Source: Rhodobacteraceae bacterium XHP0102
Lineage (GTDB): Bacteria; Pseudomonadota; Alphaproteobacteria; Rhodobacterales; Rhodobacteraceae
Assembly: GCA_025751475.1 (NCBI GenBank)
Contig: JAOWLD010000001.1
Span: 558,001-622,000, forward strand
Direction of reading: 5' to 3'
Length of the DNA: 64,000 nucleotides
Shown here: in pieces, positions 26,983 to 34,700 of the stretch
How the letters are laid out: each line of letters starts with the position of its first letter
Position numbering within the stretch: position 1 is the first letter of the stretch
The notes under the pieces: generated by a model
What the model was told of the DNA's origin: nothing
The model's input: the letters and a program-made list of their open reading frames with translations, nothing else
The model's database searches: none
Made by a program: the position numbers and the translations under genes

Positions 26983-28089
26983 ATGACTGATGTCATGTCA
27001 CACAGCAGAACCGAACACGCGCGCATTTTGGGCACAATGGCGGGCCGACTGCAGCCGCAGTCTACACGTGGCAGCAGTTCGCCTGATCCCCGTCAGGAGG
27101 AACGGGTCATCCGCGGTGTTCAACGGGCATTGATTGCGGCGGGTGAAAGCTATGGCCGATTGACCCCCCATGCGCTGAAGTCGCAATTTGGCTGGGGCAA
27201 GGATTTGGGCGATCTGGGCACTGTGATGCCCAGCGATGGTCTTGTGGCTTTGCTAGACGGGCAAGCTGCCGAAGAAAGCAGCACAGGCCATGGGCATATT
27301 ATGGGCGCGGTGGCCTTGTCTTCGGGTTTGGTTGATGCGCTGGTCGAGGTTCAGACGACAGGCGCAGTCGAGCCGCATTCAGGCCCCGCGCGCCCCGTGA
27401 CGCGGGTGGATATTGTCTTGGTGCGCGATTTCATTGACCTGCTGTTGGCGGGATGTGCGCGTGAATTCGGGACCTTTCAAGCCCGCGATTGGCCTTTGCG
27501 GATGTCGCTGGGCGATCCTGTGGAGGAACGTCACCGCCTGCCGCTGATCCTTGAGGAACGGGATTATCATTTATGGAAAATTGATCTGGACCTGGGCGGC
27601 GGTCTGAAACAGGGACAAATTGCCCTGATCATGCCCGTCATAGGTCGGGCAGATGCGGTGGCCGAAGCGCCCAAAAAACAGCGCAAATTGAGCGCGGCTG
27701 AGATTGACGCGTGGCGCGCGGCTTGGGCGCGCGTGATTGGCGAAGGGGTGGTGACGCTCAACGCGGTGCTGATGCGGCGCAAACTGCCTTTTGTTGAGGT
27801 TGAGGCATTGGAGGTGGGTCACGTCTTCCCCTTCACCGATGCCGCATTGACCGATATCCGTCTTGAGGATTTGGCGGGGCGGGCGGTTCTGCGTGGGCGA
27901 TTGGGGCAGAAGTCTGGACTGCGTGCGGTGCGCCTTGCAGGCACGGCGCGGCCCAATGAGGCAAAAATGTCAGCCCCCGCCATGCAGACTGTTGCACCGC
28001 CTGCGCCGATGCAGTTGGCGGATGTACCGCCTGCGCCCTTGCCCGATTTGGTGGCAGACCCATCGGGCCTGAATGCGGATGGCGCATAG
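26983..28089 (+). CDS. FliM/FliN-type SpoA domain protein without flagellar neighbours
   Basis: 368 residues from ATG 26983 (the frame is open to 26917). The C-terminal third (about residues 235-315) looks like a SpoA/FliN domain: RVIGEGVVTLNAVLMRRKL, EVEALEVGHVFPFTDAALTD and LRGRLGQKSGLRAVRLA. The region before it resembles the FliM middle domain (DIVLVRDFIDLLLAGCA). A Pro/Ala-rich tail follows. No other motility or secretion gene is in the window. It could be the flagellar switch protein located away from the main cluster, as I believe occurs in some Rhodobacteraceae, or a diverged homologue. Confidence 0.7.
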   Translation: MTDVMSHSRTEHARILGTMAGRLQPQSTRGSSSPDPRQEERVIRGVQRALIAAGESYGRLTPHALKSQFGWGKDLGDLGTVMPSDGLVALLDGQAAEESSTGHGHIMGAVALSSGLVDALVEVQTTGAVEPHSGPARPVTRVDIVLVRDFIDLLLAGCAREFGTFQARDWPLRMSLGDPVEERHRLPLILEERDYHLWKIDLDLGGGLKQGQIALIMPVIGRADAVAEAPKKQRKLSAAEIDAWRAAWARVIGEGVVTLNAVLMRRKLPFVEVEALEVGHVFPFTDAALTDIRLEDLAGRAVLRGRLGQKSGLRAVRLAGTARPNEAKMSAPAMQTVAPPAPMQLADVPPAPLPDLVADPSGLNADGA

Positions 28090-28110
28090 CCGTAAGCGTA
28101 AGCTATGCGC
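28082..28110. other. inverted repeat over the SpoA gene stop codon
   Basis: GCGCATAGC (28082-28090) and GCTATGCGC (28102-28110) are perfect 9-base complements around an 11-base loop; the left arm contains the TAG stop. No T-tract follows, so it is not called an intrinsic terminator; it could protect the 3' end. Confidence 0.5.
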
Positions 28111-28217
28111 TACGTGCATGACGGGATCATCAAATCGGCAGTGGTAAGTCATATATGCTGTCCCATATGCTGCATAGCAGAAGGGCTGATTGGCCAGCCC
28201 GAAAATGGAGAGATGAT

Positions 28218-28391
28218 ATGACACAGTATTCCGCATATTCCTTTGCAGAAATCCGCCGGATTGAATTGGAAGCGCGCCGTTTGCGTGCAGAAGCCATGAA
28301 AGACATCTTTGTGGCCCTTTGCCGCGCTCTTGCAGCACCGTTCCGTGCCACAGCAAAGCTTGGCGGCAAGCCTGCAGCGGATATGGCCTAA
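28218..28391 (+). CDS. small basic helical protein, 57 residues
   Basis: 57-residue frame from ATG 28218, with GGAGAG 8 bases upstream. The sequence is one long amphipathic helix (FAEIRRIELEARRLRAEAMK) followed by a hydrophobic-basic segment (IFVALCRALAAPFRATAK). It resembles small conserved proteins of Rhodobacteraceae related in style to DUF1127 proteins. A clean terminator follows at 28454-28480, supporting a monocistronic gene. Function unknown. Confidence 0.7.
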   Translation: MTQYSAYSFAEIRRIELEARRLRAEAMKDIFVALCRALAAPFRATAKLGGKPAADMA

Positions 28392-28453
28392 GCGTCCATT
28401 CCAAAAGACCGCAGAACGCTGAACACCCGTTTTTGTGGTGATCTACAAAGAAT

Positions 28454-28480
28454 AGCCTCGGCAATGTGCCGAGGCTTTCT
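28454..28480 (+). terminator. intrinsic terminator
   Basis: AGCCTCGGCA (28454-28463), loop ATG, TGCCGAGGCT (28467-28476), then a T-rich tract. Ends the transcript of the 57-residue protein gene. Confidence 0.88.
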
Positions 28481-28583
28481 CATTTTTGCCTTATTTCTGA
28501 GGCATCCCCTTCCAAAATCAACGTGATTTGCCGCGACTCGGATGCACCGTGCTGCGCGGCGCAGACCCAGAATGGGGGAAGCT

Positions 28584-29255
28584 ATGTCTCGATTGAAAAC
28601 AGCGTTTGGCCTTTTGGTCGTGGGTATGATCGTCACAGGTTGCGTCAACGGGGCAACCGTAAGCCGTGATGCCACCTCAAATTTTGACAGTTCGGCATTT
28701 TTTGATGCGGCGGGCAACGCAAGCGCGGCTGAACAGACACAGACCAACATTGCCACTTTGGTGCGCGAGCGCGGGTGGCGCATTGCCGATGTCCAAGTCG
28801 ATGTGCCGCGCAGCCTGACCACCTCCGAGGCGAATACGATAAAACCGAATGTCGAATTGCTCTGGCAAGACGAGCCGCGCGGTGATCGTTACGTGCAGGT
28901 CCGCACAATCCTTGAACGCCCCTTGCGCGGGCTATTGCCCGAATTCTCGGGTGACCGCGATGTGGTTTTGCAACTGCGGGTGATACGCTTCCACGCGCAA
29001 ACCCCGCGTGTGCGCAATATGTTTGGTGGCGCCCATGAATTGGAATTCACCTTTGCGCTCTATGACGCAAACACTGGCGCGCTGGTCTACGGCCCCGCAT
29101 ACCGTGATCTGACCTTCACAGCCTATGGCGGGCGCAACGCGGTTGAGGCCGAGGCGCGCGGCCTGACGCAGCGTGTGCGGATCGAGGGGCGCTTCCATGA
29201 TTGGATGATCTCGGAATTCCAACTGGCCGCCGCCCCATCTGGTCTAACCTTCTAG
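28584..29255 (+). CDS. lipoprotein of unknown function (DUF6778-like)
   Basis: 223 residues. GGGGGAAG precedes the ATG at 28584. Signal peptide with lipobox MIVTGC (Cys ~20). The mature part is soluble and mixed alpha/beta, with RGWRIADVQVDVPRSLTTSE, VVLQLRVIRFHAQTPRVRN, GGAHELEFTFALYDANTG and ALVYGPAYRDLTFTAYGG. The pattern of a long beta-rich domain with a YG/GG turn fits a small Rhodobacterales-specific lipoprotein family (DUF6778 as I recall it, unverified). Outer-membrane or periplasmic location; role unknown. Confidence 0.75.
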   Translation: MSRLKTAFGLLVVGMIVTGCVNGATVSRDATSNFDSSAFFDAAGNASAAEQTQTNIATLVRERGWRIADVQVDVPRSLTTSEANTIKPNVELLWQDEPRGDRYVQVRTILERPLRGLLPEFSGDRDVVLQLRVIRFHAQTPRVRNMFGGAHELEFTFALYDANTGALVYGPAYRDLTFTAYGGRNAVEAEARGLTQRVRIEGRFHDWMISEFQLAAAPSGLTF

Positions 29256-29302
29256 GCGCGCACCCTCTTTTCGAGGCGCATCTTCTCAGATAGAGGCAGG
29301 GC

Positions 29303-30511
29303 ATGACATATGATGCCCCGCCTCTCCCCGTTTTACGCTTGCGCCCCAAGGCCGATGCGCGTGCCATTCGTTTTGGTCACCCTTGGGCATGGTCAGATGA
29401 TCTTGTGCTTGACCGCCGTGCGCGCACCATTGCCGCAGGCAGTTTGGCCCTATTGGAGGATGCAGAGCGCAATCCGCTGGCCATTGGCATCGCCACAGTC
29501 GAGGCAAAGATTGCGTTTCGTGTGCTTGATCGCCGCACTGAGGCCGCGATTGACACCGACTGGTTGCGTGCCAAAATCACCGCCGCTCATGATCTGCGGC
29601 AGGCAATCTATGAAACCCCCTATTATCGCCTGATCCATGCCGAAGGGGATGGTTTGCCAGGTTTAATCGTGGATCGGTTTGGCGATTGTTTGGTGATTCA
29701 GCCCAATGCGATTTGGCTTGAGACGCGTTTGACGGATATTTGTGCGATTTTGCAGCAGGTCACGGGGGCAACGCGTGTGATTAAGAACGGCACCTCGCGG
29801 GCACGCGCGGCCGAAAACCTGCCTGAGGAGATGGCGCAGCTTTCTGGCCCTGCGATTACAGCCCCCTTACCCGTGCCGATGAATGGCGCGATTTACATGG
29901 CCGATGTGTTGGGGGGGCAAAAGACGGGACTTTTTTATGACCAACGCCCCAACCACGCTTTTGCGGCAGGTTTGGCCAAAGGCGCGCGGGTTTTGGATGT
30001 GTTTTCCCATGTCGGTGGCTTTGCGCTCGCCGCACTGGCGGCGGGTGCAAAATCGGCGCTGTCGGTGGATGCATCGCAAGCCGCCCTTGATCTGGCCTCA
30101 CAGAGCGCGCGGGAAATGGCGGCGGAAGCCCGTTTTGCCACGCGACATGGCGATGCCTTTGCCGTGCTGGAATCGCTGGCCGATGAGGGCGCGCGATTTG
30201 ATCTGGTAGTGGCCGACCCGCCTGCATTTGCGCCCTCAAAACCCGCCTTGGAAAAGGGTCTGCGCGCCTATGAACGGGTTGCGCGGCTCTCTGCGCCATT
30301 GGTCGGTGAGGGGGGTGTTTTGATCCTGTGCTCCTGCTCCCATGCGGCGGATTTGGAAAAATTCCGTGCGGCCTGTTTGCGCGGGATCGGGCGGGCGGGG
30401 CGAGAGGCGCGGTTGATTTACACGGGCTTCGCCGGGCCTGACCATCCACAACATCCAAGCCTGACCGCCACGGGCTACCTGAAGGTTTTGGCCTTCCGCT
30501 TGATGCCATGA
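29303..30511 (+). CDS. class I SAM-dependent RNA methyltransferase with PUA domain (RlmI-like)
   Basis: 402 residues. N-terminal PUA-like part (RAIRFGHPWAWSDDL, GSLALLEDAERNPLAIG), an RlmI/YccW-type middle (PYYRLIHAEGDGLPGLIVDR), then a Rossmann methyltransferase: KTGLFYDQRPNHAFAA, RVLDVFSHVGGFALAALAAG (SAM loop), and the catalytic DPPAFAP motif near residue 309. Likely cytosine-C5 or related modification of 23S rRNA. Its TGA overlaps the ATG of a PIN-domain gene (ATGA), a conserved pair in this family of bacteria. Confidence 0.9.
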   Translation: MTYDAPPLPVLRLRPKADARAIRFGHPWAWSDDLVLDRRARTIAAGSLALLEDAERNPLAIGIATVEAKIAFRVLDRRTEAAIDTDWLRAKITAAHDLRQAIYETPYYRLIHAEGDGLPGLIVDRFGDCLVIQPNAIWLETRLTDICAILQQVTGATRVIKNGTSRARAAENLPEEMAQLSGPAITAPLPVPMNGAIYMADVLGGQKTGLFYDQRPNHAFAAGLAKGARVLDVFSHVGGFALAALAAGAKSALSVDASQAALDLASQSAREMAAEARFATRHGDAFAVLESLADEGARFDLVVADPPAFAPSKPALEKGLRAYERVARLSAPLVGEGGVLILCSCSHAADLEKFRAACLRGIGRAGREARLIYTGFAGPDHPQHPSLTATGYLKVLAFRLMP

Positions 30512-31053
30512 GACTGTGCCTTGATGCCTGCGTACTTTATCCCACGGTGCTGCGTGACTGTTTGATGGGGCTTGCCGCGGCGGGCATAATGCAGCCCTGC
30601 TGGTCTGAGCGTATTCTTGAAGAATGGGCGCGTGCGGCAGAACGCAACCTTGGACCAGAGGGCGAACTCATCGCACTCGGTGAAATTGCGCTTTTGCGCG
30701 CGACCCATCCAGACGCCATGGTTCCACCTGATCTTGCGCTTGAAGCGCAGCTTTACCTGCCTGATCCTGCGGATGTCCATGTTCTGGCAACGGCGATTGC
30801 GGGCGGGGCAGAGGGGGTCTTAACCTTTAATTTGCGCGATTTTCCGCGCCACGAAATGACAGCGCATAATCTGCACGCCCTCGATCCTGATCGCTATCTT
30901 TGCGATGTTTGGGCGGATCATCCTGATCTGGTTGCGGGGGTTTGCGCGGGTGTCTTGGCACGGATGAATGAATTGCGTGCCGAGGTGGCGGATATGCGCA
31001 TGATGCTCAAACGCGCGCGATTGCCGAAACTGGCAAAACGGTTGGCCCGTTAG
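30508..31053 (+). CDS. PIN-domain protein coupled to the RNA methyltransferase
   Basis: 181 residues. PIN nuclease pattern: first acidic residue in MRLCLDACVLYPT, a middle Glu/Asp region (SERILEEW), and the late LPDPADVHVLATAIAGGA and VLTFNLRDFP motifs, so the metal-binding acidic residues look intact. Starts inside the stop codon of the methyltransferase gene, so the two are co-translated. Unlike toxin PIN genes (about 130 residues) it has no antitoxin next to it and a longer basic C-terminus (KRARLPKLAKRLAR). Processing of rRNA or tRNA is plausible. Its stop overlaps the converging M48 gene by 4 bp. Confidence 0.85.
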   Translation: MRLCLDACVLYPTVLRDCLMGLAAAGIMQPCWSERILEEWARAAERNLGPEGELIALGEIALLRATHPDAMVPPDLALEAQLYLPDPADVHVLATAIAGGAEGVLTFNLRDFPRHEMTAHNLHALDPDRYLCDVWADHPDLVAGVCAGVLARMNELRAEVADMRMMLKRARLPKLAKRLAR

Positions 31054-31748
31054 CGGATTTGACCGCGCCATTTTTCTTCGAGGGTTTCGATGGCCTTGAT
31101 CCGATCCGCTGTGCTGGGGTGGCTCATCAACCACGCGGCCCCGCCGCGCAATCCACCCCCTGCAAGCGCATCCAATTTGCGAAACAGGGATTTCTGCGGT
31201 TCTGTTCCAATGCCACTGGCCGTCAACAGAGAGGCGGCATAGGCATCGGCCTCATATTCATCAGCACGGCTTAGGCGCGCGGCCAAGAGGGAGGTCAGGA
31301 TATTGGCCACCCAGATCCCGACCGCCGCCACGGGGACCAATCGCCCCAAAAGGCTGCTCAGCGCCACGCGGATTGCGTTTTGGCCAGAAAAATCAATCAT
31401 CCGCCGTTTGGTATGGCCCAGTGAAACATGACCCAATTCATGCGCAATGACCGAGGCCAATTCCTCGGCGCTGACCTCGCCTGCGCGGTATTTCTGGTAG
31501 AATCCACGGGTGATGAAAATGCGACCATCAGGGGCGGCCAGCCCGTTAATCGCATCCACCTCGTAAAGGTGAACGGGGATGTCATCGACATCCAAAACTT
31601 TGGCCATGCGCTTGGCGATATCGCGCAGCTTTGCATCGGCCAAGCGGCTAGAGCGCTCATCCAATTCACGTTTCAGCCGCCAGCTTGAAAACTGATAGCT
31701 CAGAATGGCGTAGCCAATGGCCAGAAGGATCGGGGTCAGCTTTAACAT
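31050..31748 (-). CDS. M48-family membrane-associated zinc metallopeptidase
   Basis: 232 residues from ATG 31748 (the frame is open to 31850). An N-terminal helix (LTPILLAIGYAILSYQF) anchors it; the active site HELGH is in SVIAHELGHVSLGH, and the third ligand is likely the Glu in ADEYEADAYA. A second hydrophobic stretch (LVPVAAVGIWVANILTSLLA) follows the active site, as in HtpX/Oma1-like enzymes. The C-terminus has the MSHPSTADRIKAIE motif. Envelope protein quality control is the usual role. A 57-residue membrane protein gene ends 38 bp upstream. Confidence 0.9.
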   Translation of the reverse strand: MLKLTPILLAIGYAILSYQFSSWRLKRELDERSSRLADAKLRDIAKRMAKVLDVDDIPVHLYEVDAINGLAAPDGRIFITRGFYQKYRAGEVSAEELASVIAHELGHVSLGHTKRRMIDFSGQNAIRVALSSLLGRLVPVAAVGIWVANILTSLLAARLSRADEYEADAYAASLLTASGIGTEPQKSLFRKLDALAGGGLRGGAAWLMSHPSTADRIKAIETLEEKWRGQIR

Positions 31749-31786
31749 AGGGGTGATATGGCGCGCGCCATGCCCTTGGACAAGGT

Positions 31787-31960
31787 TTAGACAGGTGCGG
31801 GCAGCACCAACATGGCAAAATAACCCAAGGTCAGGCCGATTAACCCGCACACAGCGCCGTAATGCAAGAGATCAAGCTTGTTGCCCTTCTTGCGATAGGC
31901 CATGATCAAACCAAGCGCGATACCGCCAATCAGGCCGAGAAGTGCGGGCAAAGGGATCAT
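31787..31960 (-). CDS. 57-residue two-helix membrane protein
   Basis: Short frame with a good site: GAGGAAAG 7 bases before the ATG at 31960. Residues 1-21 (IPLPALLGLIGGIALGLIM) and 35-55 (GAVCGLIGLTLGYFAMLVL) are membrane helices joined by a basic loop AYRKKGNKLD, giving a hairpin with the loop predicted in the cytoplasm. It lies between the DUF2927/TPR lipoprotein and the M48 peptidase, all on the minus strand, so the three may be co-transcribed. No function is known. Confidence 0.75.
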   Translation of the reverse strand: MIPLPALLGLIGGIALGLIMAYRKKGNKLDLLHYGAVCGLIGLTLGYFAMLVLPAPV

Positions 31961-31981
31961 GGCAATCTTTCCTCTTTATGC

Positions 31982-33397
31982 TCAATTGCGCGGCGCGAGA
32001 TCATTCTGAGGGGCGAGTGTCGCAATATCCCCCAGACGGGCCAGCATCGTGGTTTGGTCGGCAAACCCATAACGGCCCCAAGCATAGGCATCAAGCCGCG
32101 ATATTTCCGCTTCCGCCATGCGCCCCTCTGCCGCAAGGGCGGTGGCTTTGAGCATCAACAAATTGGCAAGCAAATTGGCATTTTCCACTTGCCGCGCGAT
32201 GGGCAGGGCGCGGCGCGATTGTCCGAGCGCGGCAGCGGTTTGACCGCGTTGCAGGGCGAGGGTCCCGCGTTGCAGGGCAAGGGAGGCGCGTTGCACCTCG
32301 GTGTGGGGCAGGCGCGCATAAATCGCCTCGGCCGCTTCGATTGCGGCAGAGGCCTGAACCGGGTCTTGGCGCAGGCTGAGACGGGCCAAGACATAATGGC
32401 TAAAGCCAAGGCGGGCATCCGAAATGCCCGCCGTTTGGGCAATCTCTACGGCCATTTGGGCCTGTGCCATCCGCTGCCCCTCGGTCAGATCGCGGCGCAA
32501 GGCGCGTGATATCGCATTGCGCCATGCGCGATTGTCACGATTGGAGAGATTGATTGTTGTCACGGCTCCCCCATTGGGATTGATCCGCGCCAAGATTGCA
32601 GGCAGCTGTGCCGCCACTTCCGCCTGACCCATTCCGCTTTGCAAAGCAGGGTCATTAAAGAGACGCAGGAAGGCCATATCCGCAGCTGTCAGAACAGCAT
32701 GGAAATTGTCATCGTTAAAGACGCTGTCGGTCAGATCATAAAGATCGTTCAGCGGCCCCAAGGCCTGACCTAATTCTTCGTGCAGGCAATCGCGCATTTC
32801 TTGGGGGCTTGTGTCATTCGGCAAGAAAATTGCCACTGAACTGCGCGTGGTCAGGCTTGCCCAATCTGTGCTGACGCGACCGCGTTGGCGTATGAAGTCT
32901 TGCCATGTGCGCGCATTGGGCACCACGAAACAGGCCGCTTGCGGCACGGCGGCATCGATTTGCGCAGCAGGCAGTGCGTTTACCGTGATATTGGCAGGGC
33001 GATTTGGATCAAATGCAGTGACGCGAATATCAATCCTCGCTTCGTTGCGCAGCCGCGCGATCAGTCGGTCGAGTTCATGGCGCACAATGGCGGGGCTTGA
33101 CGGCGCAACGGCCACGGTGATTGGCCCCTCAAAGCGGCTGATACGCGGTATTTGTCGCCCCGACTCCAAGACGAAGCTCAAAGCCATAAAATCATCGGCG
33201 AGGGATTGGTTGCTGCGCGTCAAGGGCTGTGGCGTGTAAGGGCCAAAACTGGGCAAAGGAACGGGCGTTTGTGCAAGGCTAGGTTGCAGGCGCGCGACCG
33301 TGTTTTCGGCCCTGTTTTCCAGCGGGGCGGCAGGGGCGCAGGCGGTCAGCGCACCGAGGAGCACAATCATAAGCGTGCGTGGCAGTTTATTTCGCAT
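31982..33397 (-). CDS. DUF2927 lipoprotein with TPR-like C-terminal half
   Basis: 471 residues. Lipobox LTACAP (Cys ~20). The DUF2927 domain spans about residues 65-275: ISRFEGPITVAV, RLIARLRNEARIDI, CFVVPN, the motif DCLHEELGQALGPLND, SVFNDDNFHAVLT and DMAFLRLFNDPALQSGM. The C-terminal ~190 residues are helical repeats of TPR type (RASLALQRGTLALQRGQTAAA). The HEELGQALG stretch resembles a zincin active site with metal ligands replaced. A second DUF2927 gene is at 43685. Its start overlaps the end of the GNAT gene upstream. Function unknown; envelope location. Confidence 0.85.
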   Translation of the reverse strand: MRNKLPRTLMIVLLGALTACAPAAPLENRAENTVARLQPSLAQTPVPLPSFGPYTPQPLTRSNQSLADDFMALSFVLESGRQIPRISRFEGPITVAVAPSSPAIVRHELDRLIARLRNEARIDIRVTAFDPNRPANITVNALPAAQIDAAVPQAACFVVPNARTWQDFIRQRGRVSTDWASLTTRSSVAIFLPNDTSPQEMRDCLHEELGQALGPLNDLYDLTDSVFNDDNFHAVLTAADMAFLRLFNDPALQSGMGQAEVAAQLPAILARINPNGGAVTTINLSNRDNRAWRNAISRALRRDLTEGQRMAQAQMAVEIAQTAGISDARLGFSHYVLARLSLRQDPVQASAAIEAAEAIYARLPHTEVQRASLALQRGTLALQRGQTAAALGQSRRALPIARQVENANLLANLLMLKATALAAEGRMAEAEISRLDAYAWGRYGFADQTTMLARLGDIATLAPQNDLAPRN

Positions 33398-33833
33398 ATT
33401 TCACAAAGCCCGTATCCTGCGCCACGCGATCATAAAGCTTGCGCGCGGTGCTGTTGTGACTTTGCGTCAGCCAGTAGACCGATGGACGCCCTGCCTTTGT
33501 GGCATCGGCGCAGACATGATCAATCAGCGCCGCGCCAATGCGCGCGCCGCGTGCCTCGGATGCTACGAACAAATCTTGCAGATAGGTGACGGGCTCGCGT
33601 TTCCATCCATGGGCATGGGTGATGACATGAACCAGACCCACGGCGGTGTCTCCGCGCCACGCCAACCATCCCAGCATATCTGTTTGGGCAGGGTCGCAAT
33701 AACGCGCAAAGCTGAGGTCAATCACATCAGGTGCAAGCCTTGTGTCATAGAATGCCAGATACGCGGTCCAAAGCGCCTCCCACGTGTCACGGTCTTCCGC
33801 GCGAAGCGAAAGGATATCAAGATCGCTGTGCAT
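33387..33833 (-). CDS. GNAT-family N-acetyltransferase
   Basis: 148 residues, a single GNAT fold. LRAEDRDTWEALWTAYLAFY opens it; acetyl-CoA-binding motif A is LQDLFVASEARGARIGAALI with the RGxRIG pyrophosphate loop; the C-terminal YWLTQSHNSTARKLYDRV is motif B. AGGAG lies 6 bases before the ATG at 33833 (another ATG at 33836). Overlaps the DUF2927 gene start by 11 bp, so the two are probably co-transcribed. Substrate unknown. Confidence 0.88.
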   Translation of the reverse strand: MHSDLDILSLRAEDRDTWEALWTAYLAFYDTRLAPDVIDLSFARYCDPAQTDMLGWLAWRGDTAVGLVHVITHAHGWKREPVTYLQDLFVASEARGARIGAALIDHVCADATKAGRPSVYWLTQSHNSTARKLYDRVAQDTGFVKYAK

Positions 33834-34199
33834 CATTTACTCCTACCACCAATTGCGCCGCCCCAAATATTGACAGATTCTGTCGTAAATTGGGCGAAGG
33901 CGATACTTCATCCCTTGTTGAGGCAGGTTTTTGGCGCATCGCTGCAACAAAAGACCCAAGCCAAACACATTGTTTCAATTTTGATCCAAAGCGATTTGGC
34001 CTGAGCTTTTTCACACTGGCAAGATGATTGTGGCGTTCTTGTCGAGATACCACTTCGAGGCTGTCGAGAATTTGGCTTCAAAAAAGCGCGTTTAGGTGGG
34101 TGACATTGCCTGCGCCATCCTGTAAGCGAAGCGCGAGGTGGCACAATGACGTCTGATACACATATTTCGATCGGGTCAGTCACCGCTGAGGGGAATGAC
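33834..34199. other. intergenic region between divergent GNAT and dksA genes
   Basis: About 365 bp that should hold both promoters. Visible elements: a palindrome GACAGA-T-TCTGTC (33872-33884) close to the GNAT start, and a direct repeat TGTCGAGA at 34040-34047 and 34062-34069 (22 bp apart, about two helical turns). An ATG at 34146 extends the dksA frame upstream but has no ribosome site. No RNA gene seen. Confidence 0.4.
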
Positions 34200-34622
34200 A
34201 TGAAAGCTGAGATCTTTCTTCCGGAAGATTATCGTCCTGCTGAGGACGAACCATTCATGAACGAGCGCCAGCTTGAGTATTTCCGCCGGAAACTGCTCAA
34301 CTGGAAAAATGATCTGCTTGACGAAAGCCGCACAACCGTGACCGCGCTGCAAGATGGCACGCGCAGCATTCCCGATGTTGCGGATCGGGCGAGCGAAGAA
34401 ACGGACCGTGCGCTGGAACTGCGCACACGCGACCGTCAGCGCAAGCTGATTGCCAAAATTGATGCCGCGCTGCGCCGCATTGATGAAGGTGAATACGGCT
34501 ACTGCGAGGTCACGGGCGATCCGATCAGCCTCAAGCGTCTGGATGCGCGTCCCATCGCGACCATGACCCTAGAGGCGCAAGAACGCCATGAGCGCCGTGA
34601 AAAAGTGCATCGGGACGATTGA
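34200..34622 (+). CDS. dksA: RNA polymerase-binding transcription factor DksA (one-cysteine type)
   Basis: 140 residues from ATG 34200, which has GAGGGG 6 bases upstream. Coiled-coil region NERQLEYFRRKLLNWKNDLLDES... with the acidic tip around DVADRASEETDRALELR, then the zinc-finger region GEYGYCEVTGDPISLKRL. Classical DksA has four Cys; here the positions read C, T, S, A, so zinc cannot be held by four Cys. The R. sphaeroides DksA is known to be of this type and still active with ppGpp. Followed by a good terminator, so likely monocistronic. Confidence 0.93.
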   Translation: MKAEIFLPEDYRPAEDEPFMNERQLEYFRRKLLNWKNDLLDESRTTVTALQDGTRSIPDVADRASEETDRALELRTRDRQRKLIAKIDAALRRIDEGEYGYCEVTGDPISLKRLDARPIATMTLEAQERHERREKVHRDD

Positions 34623-34648
34623 TCGCGCGGCACCATGCGATTAGATCA

Positions 34649-34676
34649 AAAAGGCATCTCTTGGGGTGCCTTTTTT
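34649..34676 (+). terminator. intrinsic terminator of dksA
   Basis: AAAAGGCA (34649-34656), loop of 10, TGCCTTTT (34667-34674) running into T6, starting 27 bases after the dksA stop. Confidence 0.88.
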
Positions 34677-34700
34677 GTTTGAACAATAGCGGTGGCGGGC

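Noticed and set aside
30508-31053. Toxin of a VapBC-type toxin-antitoxin pair
   Set aside because: The PIN protein is longer than VapC, has no antitoxin gene beside it, and is co-translated with an RNA methyltransferase in a conserved pair.
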